Shown here: positions 30,855 through 39,044 of the stretch, piece by piece
Position numbering within the stretch: position 1 is the first letter of the stretch
How the letters are laid out: each line of letters starts with the position of its first letter
Assembly (NCBI GenBank): GCA_020161135.1
Contig: JAIUOB010000004.1
Location: forward strand, 620,001-684,000
Direction of reading: 5' to 3'
Length of the DNA: 64,000 nucleotides
From: Gemmatimonadota bacterium
GTDB taxonomy: Bacteria; Gemmatimonadota; Gemmatimonadetes; Gemmatimonadales; Gemmatimonadaceae
Notes under the pieces: model-generated
Databases searched by the model: none
What the model was told of the DNA's origin: nothing
The model's input: the letters and a program-made list of their open reading frames with translations, nothing else
Made by a program: the position numbers and the translations under genes

Positions 30855-31357
30855 GGCGCAGGCGGACGGCGCGGGGCCGCAGCCGGATCGTTTTCGAGGT
30901 CGACCCCACGCACCATCGCGTGTGCGCGCAACAACACCTCGCGGGCGTTCGCGTACGACACGAGGCGCGCGGCCTCGTCGAAGCGCGCCCAGCGACAGGC
31001 AGTGATCCCTTCGGTGCGCTGCGGCGTGGTGTCGACGGCGTCGGTGCGCATAAGGTAGAAGTGACACACCTTGTGCACGAGCCGCCCGCGGAAGCGGAAG
31101 AACCAGTCGATGGTGTCGATCTCGCCATCGAGGGCGACCTCACCGAGCCCGGTCTCCTCGATGACTTCGCGCAGCGCGGCCGCATCGGGGGCCTCGTCAC
31201 CCTCGATGTGCCCCTTGGGGAACCCCCAGTTGCGGTAGCTGTCGCGGATGAGCAGGAAGAGCGGTTCGCCGCCCTCGAGCCGATAGACGACACCTCCGGC
31301 CGACGTCTCGCGCTTGGCGCGGGGCGGCCGATGGGCGTCGTGGGGCTTGCCGGTCAC
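30851..31357 (-). CDS. Nudix hydrolase
   Basis: 168 aa, GTG start at 31357 overlapping the MlaF-like stop by GTGA; its own stop overlaps the regulator start by ATGA. A complete Nudix box (GX5EX7REVIEETGL) lies at residues 49-71, so the metal-dependent hydrolysis of a nucleoside diphosphate linked to another group is likely. The surroundings (SAGGVVYRLEGGEPLFLLIRDSYRNWGFPKGHIE) resemble the diadenosine polyphosphate/NTP pyrophosphohydrolase branch. The substrate is not determined. The C-terminal tail is Pro/Ala-rich. It is cytoplasmic and sits between an ABC ATPase and a DNA-binding regulator. Confidence 0.93.
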   Translation of the reverse strand: MTGKPHDAHRPPRAKRETSAGGVVYRLEGGEPLFLLIRDSYRNWGFPKGHIEGDEAPDAAALREVIEETGLGEVALDGEIDTIDWFFRFRGRLVHKVCHFYLMRTDAVDTTPQRTEGITACRWARFDEAARLVSYANAREVLLRAHAMVRGVDLENDPAAAPRRPPAP

Positions 31358-32124
31358 GCGCGCGCGCCTGCGAATGCTCCCATCGCGTCGTCATCGAGCG
31401 TGGCCTTGCCCTCGATGAACTGCCGCACGATGGGATCGCTGGTGTGCTGGATCTCGTCCACGGTGCCGACCGCGCGCACGCGTCCTTCATAGAGCATCGC
31501 GATGCGCGTGCCCACGGTATAGGCACTGCGCATGTCGTGCGTGATGACGATGCCGGTCACGCCGAGTTGCTCGCGCATGCGCACCATGAGCTGGTCGATG
31601 GTGGCGCTCGTGACGGGATCGAGTCCGGTGGTGGGTTCGTCGTAGAGGATGTACTTGGGGCGCAGCGCGATGGCGCGGGCGATGCCGACGCGCTTGCGCA
31701 TGCCACCGGACAGCTCGGCCGGCATGCGGGACTGCACATCCGGGAGGTCGACCAGCTCGAGCGCGTCGTTGACGCGCGCCTCGATTTCCCGTGGCGTGAG
31801 CGTGCCCTGCTTGCGCAGTCCCATGGCCACGTTCTCGCCGATGGTCATGGAGTCGAAGAGCGCGGCGAACTGGAAGACGTAGCCGATCTGGCCGCGCAGC
31901 GCATACAGCTCGGAGCGGGGGAGCTGGTCGACGCGCTTGCCGTCGACCCACACCTCGCCCGCATCGGGGTCGAGCAGGCCGACGATGTGCTTGATCGCGA
32001 CCGACTTGCCGGTGCCCGAATAGCCGATGATGACCATGGTCTCCCCTTCCTCGACGGTGAGGGAGAACCCGCGGAGCACGGCTTTCGGGCCAAAGGCCTT
32101 GTACACGTCGCGAAACTCGATCAT
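31354..32124 (-). CDS. mlaF: MlaF-like ABC transporter ATPase
   Basis: 256 aa from ATG 32124; an upstream in-frame codon would put the start in the repeat region, so the shorter form is used. ABC ATPase motifs: Walker A GYSGTGKS (34-41), signature LSGGM (138-142), Walker B YILYDEP (158-164) followed by TTGLDP. The overall pattern (MIEFRDVYKAFGPKAVLRGFSL ... QFAALFDSMTIGENV ... THDMRSAYTVGTRIAML) matches the MlaF/Mkl group, the ATPase of phospholipid or lipid transport complexes. The usual MlaE permease and MlaD substrate protein are not adjacent here; instead Nudix and AraC genes follow. Membrane partner unknown. Confidence 0.85.
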   Translation of the reverse strand: MIEFRDVYKAFGPKAVLRGFSLTVEEGETMVIIGYSGTGKSVAIKHIVGLLDPDAGEVWVDGKRVDQLPRSELYALRGQIGYVFQFAALFDSMTIGENVAMGLRKQGTLTPREIEARVNDALELVDLPDVQSRMPAELSGGMRKRVGIARAIALRPKYILYDEPTTGLDPVTSATIDQLMVRMREQLGVTGIVITHDMRSAYTVGTRIAMLYEGRVRAVGTVDEIQHTSDPIVRQFIEGKATLDDDAMGAFAGARA

Positions 32125-32168
32125 GTCACAAATATGCCGCGCGAACGTGCGGGCGGCCAGCACCCGGA

Positions 32169-32235
32169 AACACGAAACCCGAACCCAGCGACCCGGAACT
32201 GATCAGTTCCGGGTTTGGGGTTCGGGTTTCGTGTT
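32169..32235. repeat. 67-base nested inverted repeat
   Basis: Outer arms 32169-32186 and 32218-32235 are an 18-bp perfect inverted repeat; inside lies a second perfect 24-base palindrome (32191-32214, centred on TGATCA). The whole element would fold into a stacked stem. It sits between the sigma factor stop (32251) and the MlaF start (32124). No T-run follows, so a simple terminator is unlikely; a repeat element (REP-like) or an mRNA stabiliser is possible. Confidence 0.75.
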
Positions 32236-32250
32236 GTGGGTGCGGGTGTG

Positions 32251-33138
32251 TTACGCCGCGAAGCTGCCCAGTGCGCGGCCGACGTCGCCTTCGCGGAGGC
32301 GCTTGAGGGCGCGGTCGCGGAGCTGGCGGACCCGCTCACGCGTGACGCCGAGCATGGAGCCGATCTCCTCGAGGGTGTGCTCGCGGCCGCCTTCGAGACC
32401 GAAGTAGAGGCGCAGCACCTTGGCATCGCGCGGCGGCAGCGTGGAGAGCGCCTGCTCGATCTCGTCGGTGAGGAAGCGGTTCATGGCTTCCTCCTCGGTG
32501 TCGGGCATCTCGTCGGCCACGAAGCGCTCGATGAGCGAGCGATCGCCATCGGGATCCATCGGGGCATCGAGGCGGACGTCGCCGGTGTTGAGCGCGGCGA
32601 GCGACTGCACGACGTCGACCGAGAGGCCGGTGACCTGCGAGAGCTCTTCGGGCGACGGCTCGCGACGCAGCTTCTGCCGGAGGATTTCCGACGCCTTGAT
32701 GATGCGCGAGAGGTCGGCGGTGCGGTTGAGGGGCACGCGCACCGTGCGCCCCTGACGCGCGAGCGACGACAGGATGGCCTGGCGGATCCACCACACGGCG
32801 TAGGAGATGAACTTCACGCCCTGATCGGGATCGAACTTTCGCGCCGCGGTGAGGAGGCCGACGTTCCCTTCGCCGATGAGGTCGATGAGGGGGAGGCCGC
32901 GGTTCTGGTACTTCTTGGCGACGGAGATGACGAAGCGGAGGTTGCGCTTGACGAGTTCCTGGAGCGCATCCTGATCACCGGCGCGGATTTTCTTCGCGAG
33001 TTCGATTTCCTCGGCCGCCTTGAGGAGCGGGTAGGTGCTGACCTCGTAGAGGTACTGGTCGAGGATATCGCGCTCGGGCTCGCTGGGGGCGATGCCGGCG
33101 GGTGCTGCGCGACGGCGCTTCCGCTTGGTGTCGGTCAT
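32251..33138 (-). CDS. rpoD: Sigma-70 family RNA polymerase sigma factor, primary type
   Basis: 295 aa. It has region 1.2 (ERDILDQYLYEVSTYPLLKAAEEIELAKKI), region 2 (ELVKRNLRFVISVAKKYQNRGLPLIDLIGEGNVGLLTAARKFD ... FISYAVWWIRQAI), region 3 and region 4 ending in GVTRERVRQLRDRALKRL. It lacks the acidic region 1.1 found in E. coli RpoD, as do the short primary sigma factors of Bacteroidota (about 290 aa), so it may be the main sigma factor of this organism or a close group 2 paralogue. It recruits RNA polymerase core to -35/-10 promoters. The basic N-terminus (KRKRRR) is unusual. A small hairpin (33156-33175) lies in its leader. Confidence 0.93.
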   Translation of the reverse strand: MTDTKRKRRRAAPAGIAPSEPERDILDQYLYEVSTYPLLKAAEEIELAKKIRAGDQDALQELVKRNLRFVISVAKKYQNRGLPLIDLIGEGNVGLLTAARKFDPDQGVKFISYAVWWIRQAILSSLARQGRTVRVPLNRTADLSRIIKASEILRQKLRREPSPEELSQVTGLSVDVVQSLAALNTGDVRLDAPMDPDGDRSLIERFVADEMPDTEEEAMNRFLTDEIEQALSTLPPRDAKVLRLYFGLEGGREHTLEEIGSMLGVTRERVRQLRDRALKRLREGDVGRALGSFAA

Positions 33139-33459
33139 GGCGTGCTATGGGACCTCGGGGTGGCATGACACCCCGGACGAAGTAACGAGGAGCAGAAAGC
33201 GACGGGCCAACGGTGTGGCGCGGACTGCCGGCCGGCGGCCGGTGCGACAGGCGCCTGTGTGGCCCACCCCCGTCGGCACACAACACCGTGGCCGAATTAC
33301 GGGGGAGCCATGCAAGATACGCCGAGAAGGGTCTTTCGCCAGTGGAAATCGCGGTGCGTCTGCTTGACGACCGGTATACACCCGACTAGACTGCGCGGTT
33401 CCTGACGCCCTCGCTGGCGGGGTGCTCTCGGGCGCTCGCAAGCGGGGGCGTTCGCTCCC
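33139..33459. other. 321-base gap: sigma-factor leader and tRNA promoter
   Basis: It holds a small hairpin in the sigma-factor leader (arms 33156-33162 and 33169-33175, loop GCATGA) and a plus-strand promoter at 33364-33392 for the tRNA cluster. No protein gene is supported; open frames are short and lack signals. Confidence 0.6.
33364..33392 (+). promoter_or_regulatory. Promoter of the tRNA cluster
   Basis: TTGACG (33364-33369), 17-base spacer, TAGACT (33387-33392): a good sigma-70 promoter. The first mature tRNA begins 68 bases downstream of the -10 box, leaving a leader of about 60 bases. Confidence 0.75.
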
Positions 33460-33532
<73 letters not shown>

Positions 33533-33572
33533 TGAAGGTATCCGGTCATCCTGACCGGGTGCTGGCAGGTCT

Positions 33573-33645
33573 GCGGGAATAGCTCAGTTGGTAGAGCACA
33601 ACCTTGCCAAGGTTGGGGTCGCGGGTTCGAGTCCCGTTTCCCGCT
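33573..33645 (+). tRNA. tRNA-Gly (GCC)
   Basis: Acceptor GCGGGAA pairs with TTCCCGC; anticodon stem CAACC/GGTTG, loop TTGCCAA, anticodon GCC. Discriminator T; no encoded CCA. 40 bases after tRNA-Ala. Confidence 0.97.
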
Positions 33646-33681
33646 CTGTTCGGATGCAGGTGCTGGTGCAGGTCGATGTCC

Positions 33682-33755
33682 GGGTCGTTAGCTCAGTTGG
33701 TTAGAGCGCCACGTTGACATCGTGGAGGTCACAAGTTCGAGTCTTGTACGACCCA
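33682..33755 (+). tRNA. tRNA-Val (GAC)
   Basis: Acceptor GGGTCGT pairs with ACGACCC; anticodon stem CCACG/CGTGG, loop TTGACAT, anticodon GAC. Discriminator A; no encoded CCA. Confidence 0.97.
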
Positions 33756-33874
33756 TGCAGGTGGCAGGTTCGTGGTACGCAGGTGGGGCGACCTCGGCAG
33801 TGGCGAGGGTGCGGGTGCCTCGATAGGTTGCGGGTCCTTCGCCCTCGGGCGGGGTGCGGTTCCGGTGGTGCGTT

Positions 33875-33948
33875 GCGCCTGTAGCTCAATTGGATAGAGC
33901 ATCTGACTACGGATCAGAAGGTTGGAGGTTCGAGTCCTTCCAGGCGCG
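33875..33948 (+). tRNA. tRNA-Arg (ACG)
   Basis: Acceptor GCGCCTG pairs with CAGGCGC; anticodon stem TCTGA/TCAGA, loop CTACGGA, anticodon ACG, whose first base must be deaminated to inosine by TadA to read CGN codons. Discriminator G; no encoded CCA. Confidence 0.97.
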
Positions 33949-33980
33949 TAGCAGTCCGCAGGATGTAGGACGGAGTCGCA

Positions 33981-34054
33981 CGGGGCGTAGCTTAGCCCGG
34001 TAGAGCGCCTGCTTCGGGAGCAGGAGGTCGCTGGTTCAAATCCAGTCGCCCCGA
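33981..34054 (+). tRNA. tRNA-Pro (CGG)
   Basis: Acceptor CGGGGCG pairs with CGCCCCG; anticodon stem CCTGC/GCAGG, loop TTCGGGA, anticodon CGG. Discriminator A; no encoded CCA. Last tRNA before the terminator. Confidence 0.97.
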
Positions 34055-34067
34055 CTGAGATAGATAG

Positions 34068-34099
34068 AAGCCCCGCCGGGTCCTCCGGCGGGGCTTTTT
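34068..34099 (+). terminator. Rho-independent terminator of the tRNA cluster
   Basis: Arms 34068-34079 and 34085-34096 form a perfect 12-bp GC-rich stem around a 5-base loop, followed by TTTTT (34095-34099). It starts 14 bases after tRNA-Pro. Confidence 0.93.
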
Positions 34100-34145
34100 C
34101 CTTTGCGGCGGCGAACGGCGGTGCCGGCGCCTATCCTTTGCGCCC

Positions 34146-35435
34146 ATGCCGCGCCTCCCCCGCCCCGCCCTGGCCACTCAGGTCCTGCTGGCCCTCGTCG
34201 CCGGCCTGCTGCTGGGTGTCGCCGCCGATCGCACCGACTGGCCAGTGCTCGCACGCGCCACCGCGCTCGTCGCGCCGCTTGGCACGCTGTTCGTGAACGG
34301 CATCCGCATGACGATCATCCCGCTCGTCGTGTCGAGCCTCATCGTGGGCATCGGCACCACGCCGGATGCGCGCACCATCGGTCGGCTTGGAGGACGGGCG
34401 CTCGCCTTCATGCTGGCGGGCGTCACCGCCGCGAGCCTGCTGGGCGTCTCCGTGGCACGCGTGGCCTTCGCCGCGATGCCGATCGACCCGGCCGCCACCG
34501 CAGCACTGCGCGCGAACGCCACCGCCACCGCCGCCAGCACGAGCGAACGCGCGCAGGCGCTCCCGTCGCTCGCGCAGTGGCTCACCGACCTGGTGCCGGT
34601 CAACCCGATCCGCGCCGCCGCCGACGGCGCGATGCTGCCGCTCATCGTGTTCGCGGTGGCGTTCGGCATCGCGCTCACGCGCGTCGACCTCGCGCGGCGC
34701 GAACCGCTGCTGCGCACCCTCGACGGCGTGCAGGAGGCGTCGCTGGTGCTGGTGCGCTGGGTGCTGGCGCTCGCACCGCTCGGCGTGTTCGGCCTCGCGG
34801 CGCCGCTGGCCGCCACGCTGGGCGTGGGCGCGCTGGGGGCGCTCGCGCGCTACATCGGCGTGGTGGTCGTCACGTCGCTGCTGCTCATCGCGCTGCTCTA
34901 CCCGGTGGCGGCGCTCCTCGGGCGGGTGCCGCTCGCACGCTTCGCACGTGCCACCTTCCCGCCGCAGGCGATGGCCTTCAGCGGCCGCTCGTCGCTGGCC
35001 GCGCTGCCGGCGATGCTCACGGCCACGCGGGAGACGCTCGCGCTGCCGCCCACCATCAGCGGCTTCCTCATCCCGCTCCTCACGTCGACCTTCCGCATCG
35101 GCAGCGGCGTCGGACAGACCGTCGCCGCCGTGTTCGTCGCCCACCTGTACGGTGTGTCGCTCTCGCCCGCGCAGCTCGTGGCCATCGTGCTCACCACGGT
35201 CGTGGCGAGCTTCTCAGTACCGGGCATTCCCGGTGGCACGATCGTCGCCATGGTGCCGGTGCTGCTCTCCGCCGGCGTGCCCATCGAGGGCGCGGGGATC
35301 CTGCTCGGTGTGGACACGATACCGGACATGTTCCGCACGACGGCCAACGTGACCGGCGACATGACGGCCGCGGTGGTGCTGGGTCGCGGCGAGCCGGGCG
35401 CGCCTACTGCAGCGCCGCCCACGCCTCCGGGATAG
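34146..35435 (+). CDS. Dicarboxylate/amino acid:cation symporter (DAACS family)
   Basis: 429 aa, usual length, with about 8 membrane segments plus re-entrant loops. Family marks: FVNGIRMTIIPLVVSSLIVGI (N-terminal), SGRSSLAALPAML (the Ser-rich hairpin, compare SSAATLP), and VDTIPDMFRTTANVTGDMTAAVV near the C-terminus, the conserved substrate and cation site. It imports glutamate, aspartate, C4-dicarboxylates or similar acids with Na+ or H+; which one cannot be decided. The C-terminal tail is Pro/Ala-rich and its gene overlaps the convergent polB gene by 32 bases (35404-35435). Confidence 0.93.
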   Translation: MPRLPRPALATQVLLALVAGLLLGVAADRTDWPVLARATALVAPLGTLFVNGIRMTIIPLVVSSLIVGIGTTPDARTIGRLGGRALAFMLAGVTAASLLGVSVARVAFAAMPIDPAATAALRANATATAASTSERAQALPSLAQWLTDLVPVNPIRAAADGAMLPLIVFAVAFGIALTRVDLARREPLLRTLDGVQEASLVLVRWVLALAPLGVFGLAAPLAATLGVGALGALARYIGVVVVTSLLLIALLYPVAALLGRVPLARFARATFPPQAMAFSGRSSLAALPAMLTATRETLALPPTISGFLIPLLTSTFRIGSGVGQTVAAVFVAHLYGVSLSPAQLVAIVLTTVVASFSVPGIPGGTIVAMVPVLLSAGVPIEGAGILLGVDTIPDMFRTTANVTGDMTAAVVLGRGEPGAPTAAPPTPPG

Positions 35436-37815
35436 CCGTCGCCACGGGGCGCACCGACGCGAGGTCGCTGTCGAACAGTGGCAACTGCCCGGGGTCGGCG
35501 AATACGCGCGCGAAGTCGTCGGGCGTGAAGGCGCGGGCCAGCCGCGTCACGAAGGTGCGTCGCAGCAGGGCGATGTAGTACGCGCGATCATAGTCGCGTG
35601 GATCATGCGCGGCGTCGACATCGCCGTCGATCTCGTCGATGACGGCGCCGCCGGTGGGCGTGCGATACACGCGCACCCGCTGCCAGGCCTCCCAGTCGTC
35701 TCGTCCGGCGGCCAGCATGGCTTCGTACGGAAACTCACGACGCGTGGCCCGCACGCGCGCGTACGCGTCCGGTGACTTGCGCAATCGCACGCGCGCCGCG
35801 ACGTGCACGGTGGGCACGGCGCCGGCGTGCAGTGCGTCGACGGTGCGCAAGTACGCCGCGCGCACCGCAGCCACGTCGCCCGCCAGCAGGTGCGCGATGG
35901 CCTCGCGCAGGAACTGCTCGCCGAACGGCTCGGCGCGACTGGACCGGAAGGCCACGCCGCGCAGCGTGAGCGTGCCGTCGTAGGCGCGCAGGGCGTAGTT
36001 CTTGGGTTCGTGCGAGAGCATCGCCGCATAGCGCCCATCGAACTCGAGCCGCACGAGGGGCGGCAGCAGCGCGTCCACCTCGGCCACGACGCGACGTTCG
36101 TCGGCTTCGGTCCAGTGCTCGGGGACCGCGAAGAACACCCCGTCGGTGTCGGCCTCCACCAGGGTGGTGCCGCGCGCGGCGAGTTCACGACACATGACGT
36201 GCAGCGTCTCGCGCCCGCGCCGCGTGACCTCATTGGCGGCGTGCACGTCGGCGAAGCGCGTGAGTCCACCGCCGGCCGCGAGATAGCCATACGCCGAGTT
36301 GACGAGCAGCTTCATGGCCGCCGATACCGCCTCGAGAGTGAAGCGTTCGTCGGAGCCCGGTGGCGCGGCGCGGCCGCGGGCCTTGGCGTCGAGGCGCTGG
36401 TCGACGAGGCGATCGACGAGAAAGAGGAGCGCACCGAGTGCGTCGCGTCGGGGGCCGATGCGAAAGGCGCGCATGAGCGACGGGTAGAGGCTCGCGACAT
36501 CAGCCTTCACGACACGCGTCGCGACACCGGCGGTGAACAGGTGCAGCGCGGCGCCGACGTGCACGGTGCCGTCGCCCTCCTCGTGCGCGGGAAGGGCGTG
36601 TCCCGCGTGGACATATGCACGCACAAGCATCGGATCGATGACGCCCGTGGCCGGTCCGGCGTCGGCGAGTCGCTCGTAGCGACGCGGGGCCATGCGCGCG
36701 AGCGCGAACGCCGCGCCGCCCAGCAGGCGGGCGAGCCCCTCGACCTCGACCACATCGGCGGTGGCGTAGCGCCGCACACGATCGGGATCGGTGCGCCAGA
36801 CGGCGTGTATGCGGTCGCCGGGAATGCGCTCGCGATCAGGGCCGGCAAGCCCGAAGTGGCGCGCGACCGCCTTGAGACCGTGCCCCGGCAGCTCCCGCAC
36901 CGCGAAGTCGTAGCGACGGACGGCATCGAGGGTGTCAATGCACTCGCGACCGGGAATCACCACCCGCACGCGCCGCTCGGTGTCGCGCTCGCTGCGCGCA
37001 CCGCGCTGCGCGGCACGCTCGAGGAGCGGGACGCCGTCGAGGCGCCCGAGGTGCAGCGGCACGCCGAGCCGCTTCGCGCGCGTGCGCACGAACGGCAGGT
37101 CGAAGCCGTGGAGGTTGTGGTTCTCGATGACGTCCGGATCGAGCGCGCGCACGACCTTCACGAAGCGACGCAGGAGCGCCACCTCGGCCGCGTCATCGTC
37201 GCCGGTGGCCTCGAGGCAGCGTACGCGCCCGTCCGGGGCACGCACCGCAATGAGGAAGATGCGATGCTGCGTGGGGTCGAGGCCGGTGGTCTCGAGATCG
37301 AACTGCAGCCGATGGAGCTGCGCGAAGGTGAGGTCGCGGAAGTAGGTGCGCCCAGTGGCCACGAGGTACTGCTCGTCGGGCGGCAGCACATGGCGCTCCC
37401 CCGGCGGCAGCTGCTGCAGGCGGGTGAGGCGTCGTCCGAGGCGTTGCGACGCCCCGCGACAGACCGCCGCCTCGAGCGTGCGCCAGCGCGTAGCGGAAAC
37501 GATGTGGCGCAGCGCACCCGGCCCGCGCAGCGTCTGCACGGCGATGTCCGGCGACCCGACGGGGGGCCCCTCGGCCGCATTGTCGACGTGCGCAAAGGGC
37601 ACCCCCGACGCCTCGAGATCGTCGAGTGTCGCGAGAAGCGCCCACGGGCGGAATCGGGCGGTCTCGTGCACGAGCGAGCCGCCTCCCGGACGGCGCCAGA
37701 TGTGCGCCTCGCCGCGATCGTCCGCGTGTACGGAAACGATCGCGGGCGTCGCGTCCCATCCCCAGAGCCACGCGTCGTCACCGGTCACGCCGAAAGATGC
37801 GCGCACACCGGCCAC
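35404..37815 (-). CDS. polB: Family B DNA polymerase with 3'-5' exonuclease
   Basis: About 803 aa from a GTG at 37815; other GTG codons at 37806 and 37788 are possible, and there is no clear ribosome binding site. Exonuclease motifs: Exo I FDLETTGLD (172-180), Exo II NHNLHGFDL (232-240), Exo III YATAD (350-354). Polymerase motifs: A DVASLYPS (439-446), B KLLVNSAYG (502-510), C EADTDG (554-559), where most B-family enzymes have YGDTDS; both catalytic Asp are kept. Length matches DNA polymerase II (about 780-790 aa), so it probably does repair or translesion-type synthesis rather than bulk replication. Placed last in an efflux operon, 38 bases after the permease gene; its 3' end overlaps the DAACS gene. 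Confidence 0.9.
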   Translation of the reverse strand: MAGVRASFGVTGDDAWLWGWDATPAIVSVHADDRGEAHIWRRPGGGSLVHETARFRPWALLATLDDLEASGVPFAHVDNAAEGPPVGSPDIAVQTLRGPGALRHIVSATRWRTLEAAVCRGASQRLGRRLTRLQQLPPGERHVLPPDEQYLVATGRTYFRDLTFAQLHRLQFDLETTGLDPTQHRIFLIAVRAPDGRVRCLEATGDDDAAEVALLRRFVKVVRALDPDVIENHNLHGFDLPFVRTRAKRLGVPLHLGRLDGVPLLERAAQRGARSERDTERRVRVVIPGRECIDTLDAVRRYDFAVRELPGHGLKAVARHFGLAGPDRERIPGDRIHAVWRTDPDRVRRYATADVVEVEGLARLLGGAAFALARMAPRRYERLADAGPATGVIDPMLVRAYVHAGHALPAHEEGDGTVHVGAALHLFTAGVATRVVKADVASLYPSLMRAFRIGPRRDALGALLFLVDRLVDQRLDAKARGRAAPPGSDERFTLEAVSAAMKLLVNSAYGYLAAGGGLTRFADVHAANEVTRRGRETLHVMCRELAARGTTLVEADTDGVFFAVPEHWTEADERRVVAEVDALLPPLVRLEFDGRYAAMLSHEPKNYALRAYDGTLTLRGVAFRSSRAEPFGEQFLREAIAHLLAGDVAAVRAAYLRTVDALHAGAVPTVHVAARVRLRKSPDAYARVRATRREFPYEAMLAAGRDDWEAWQRVRVYRTPTGGAVIDEIDGDVDAAHDPRDYDRAYYIALLRRTFVTRLARAFTPDDFARVFADPGQLPLFDSDLASVRPVATAIPEAWAALQ

Positions 37816-37853
37816 CGCGACAACGCGTCGGCGTCGGCGTCGCTGCTCTGCGC

Positions 37854-39044
37854 CTAGCTGGACTGCTTGCGGTAAAGACGCACGGCGAGCAGCAGGATGA
37901 CAGCGCCGCTGGCGCCGAGCGCGGCCAGTTGCGCCCACACGTCGCCCCAGCCGGCCCCCCGCAGCATGACGGCGCGCACGAGGGCGATGAAGTGCAGCAT
38001 CGGGTTGAGCTGCGCGATCGCGCGCGCCCAGTCGGGCATGCCCCGGACCGGCGTGAACAGGCCACTCATGAGGATGTAGACCATGAGCAGCGAGAAGGTG
38101 ACGAAGAGCGCCTGCTGCTGCGTGTCGGTGATGGTGGAGATCCAGAGCCCCACGCCCAGTGCCGCGAAGAGGAAGAGCACAGCGCCCGCGTAGACGACCA
38201 GGGGGCTGCCGACGAAGGGGACGTGGAACACGAACACGGCGATCCCGAGCCCCATGGTGAACTCCACGAGGCCGATGATCCACAGCGGCAGCAGCTTGGA
38301 CACGATGAACACGACGGGGGGCGTGGGCGTCACGTTGAGGCTGTCGAGCGTCCCCGCCTCCTTCTCGCGCACGATGTTGAGCGCGGTCATGAGCGTGCCG
38401 ACGAGCGTGACGAGCTGCACGAGCAGACCGGGCACCATGAACTGGCGATAGTCGAGTCGGGTGTTGAACCAGCCGCGACTTCGCCATTGCACGGCGGGCT
38501 GGGCGACGCGGAGCGTGCTGACGCGCGGGCGCAGCGTCGTGCCGAGCGCCTCGCCATGCGCGGTGAGGGCGGCGAGGGCGTAGCCGTACGTGACGCCGGC
38601 CTGCGAGCCGTTCACGGCATCGAACACGAGCTGGACGCCGGCGGCGCGATCGCGCTCGATGTCGCGGGCGAAGCCGTCGGGAATGCCGAGCAGGACCGCT
38701 GCTCGACCATCGCGCATCGCCGCATCGCCGGCCCCCACCGCCGTGGACTTTCCGGCCACGACGAAGCGGCCGCTGCCCGTGAATCGCTCCACGAGCGCGC
38801 GTGAGGCCGGCGTGCGGTCGGCATCGGCGACCCAGAGTGCGGCCCGATTCACGGTGAAGGTGGCCGCATTCGCGAGAATGAGCAGTTGCACCACCGGCAT
38901 GACGAAGAGCATGCGCAGGATGACCGGATCGCGTCGGATCTGCAGGAACTCCTTGCGCAGCAGCGCCGCGATGGCGCGGCGTGCGAGCACACCGCGCGTG
39001 GGGCGGATCGACGTGGGGCGGATCGACATGGGCGCGTCGGTCAT
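37854..39044 (-). CDS. ABC-2 type transporter permease (second)
   Basis: 396 aa from ATG 39044, overlapping the first permease's stop by ATGA. N-terminal membrane anchor (ILRMLFVMPVVQLLILANAATFTV), a large periplasmic domain (about 60-200), then five or six hydrophobic segments (FMVPGLLVQLVTLVGTLMTALN ... LYRKQSS). The pattern REKEAGTLDSLNVTPTPPVVFIVSKLLP is the ABC-2 membrane domain signature. It pairs with the upstream permease and two ATPases to build a drug or hydrophobic-compound exporter of the YbhFSR type. Confidence 0.93.
   Translation of the reverse strand: MTDAPMSIRPTSIRPTRGVLARRAIAALLRKEFLQIRRDPVILRMLFVMPVVQLLILANAATFTVNRAALWVADADRTPASRALVERFTGSGRFVVAGKSTAVGAGDAAMRDGRAAVLLGIPDGFARDIERDRAAGVQLVFDAVNGSQAGVTYGYALAALTAHGEALGTTLRPRVSTLRVAQPAVQWRSRGWFNTRLDYRQFMVPGLLVQLVTLVGTLMTALNIVREKEAGTLDSLNVTPTPPVVFIVSKLLPLWIIGLVEFTMGLGIAVFVFHVPFVGSPLVVYAGAVLFLFAALGVGLWISTITDTQQQALFVTFSLLMVYILMSGLFTPVRGMPDWARAIAQLNPMLHFIALVRAVMLRGAGWGDVWAQLAALGASGAVILLLAVRLYRKQSS

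Noticed and set aside
35803..37857. A 684-codon plus-strand frame
   Set aside because: Antisense to polB, which has all polymerase and exonuclease motifs; the antisense product has none.
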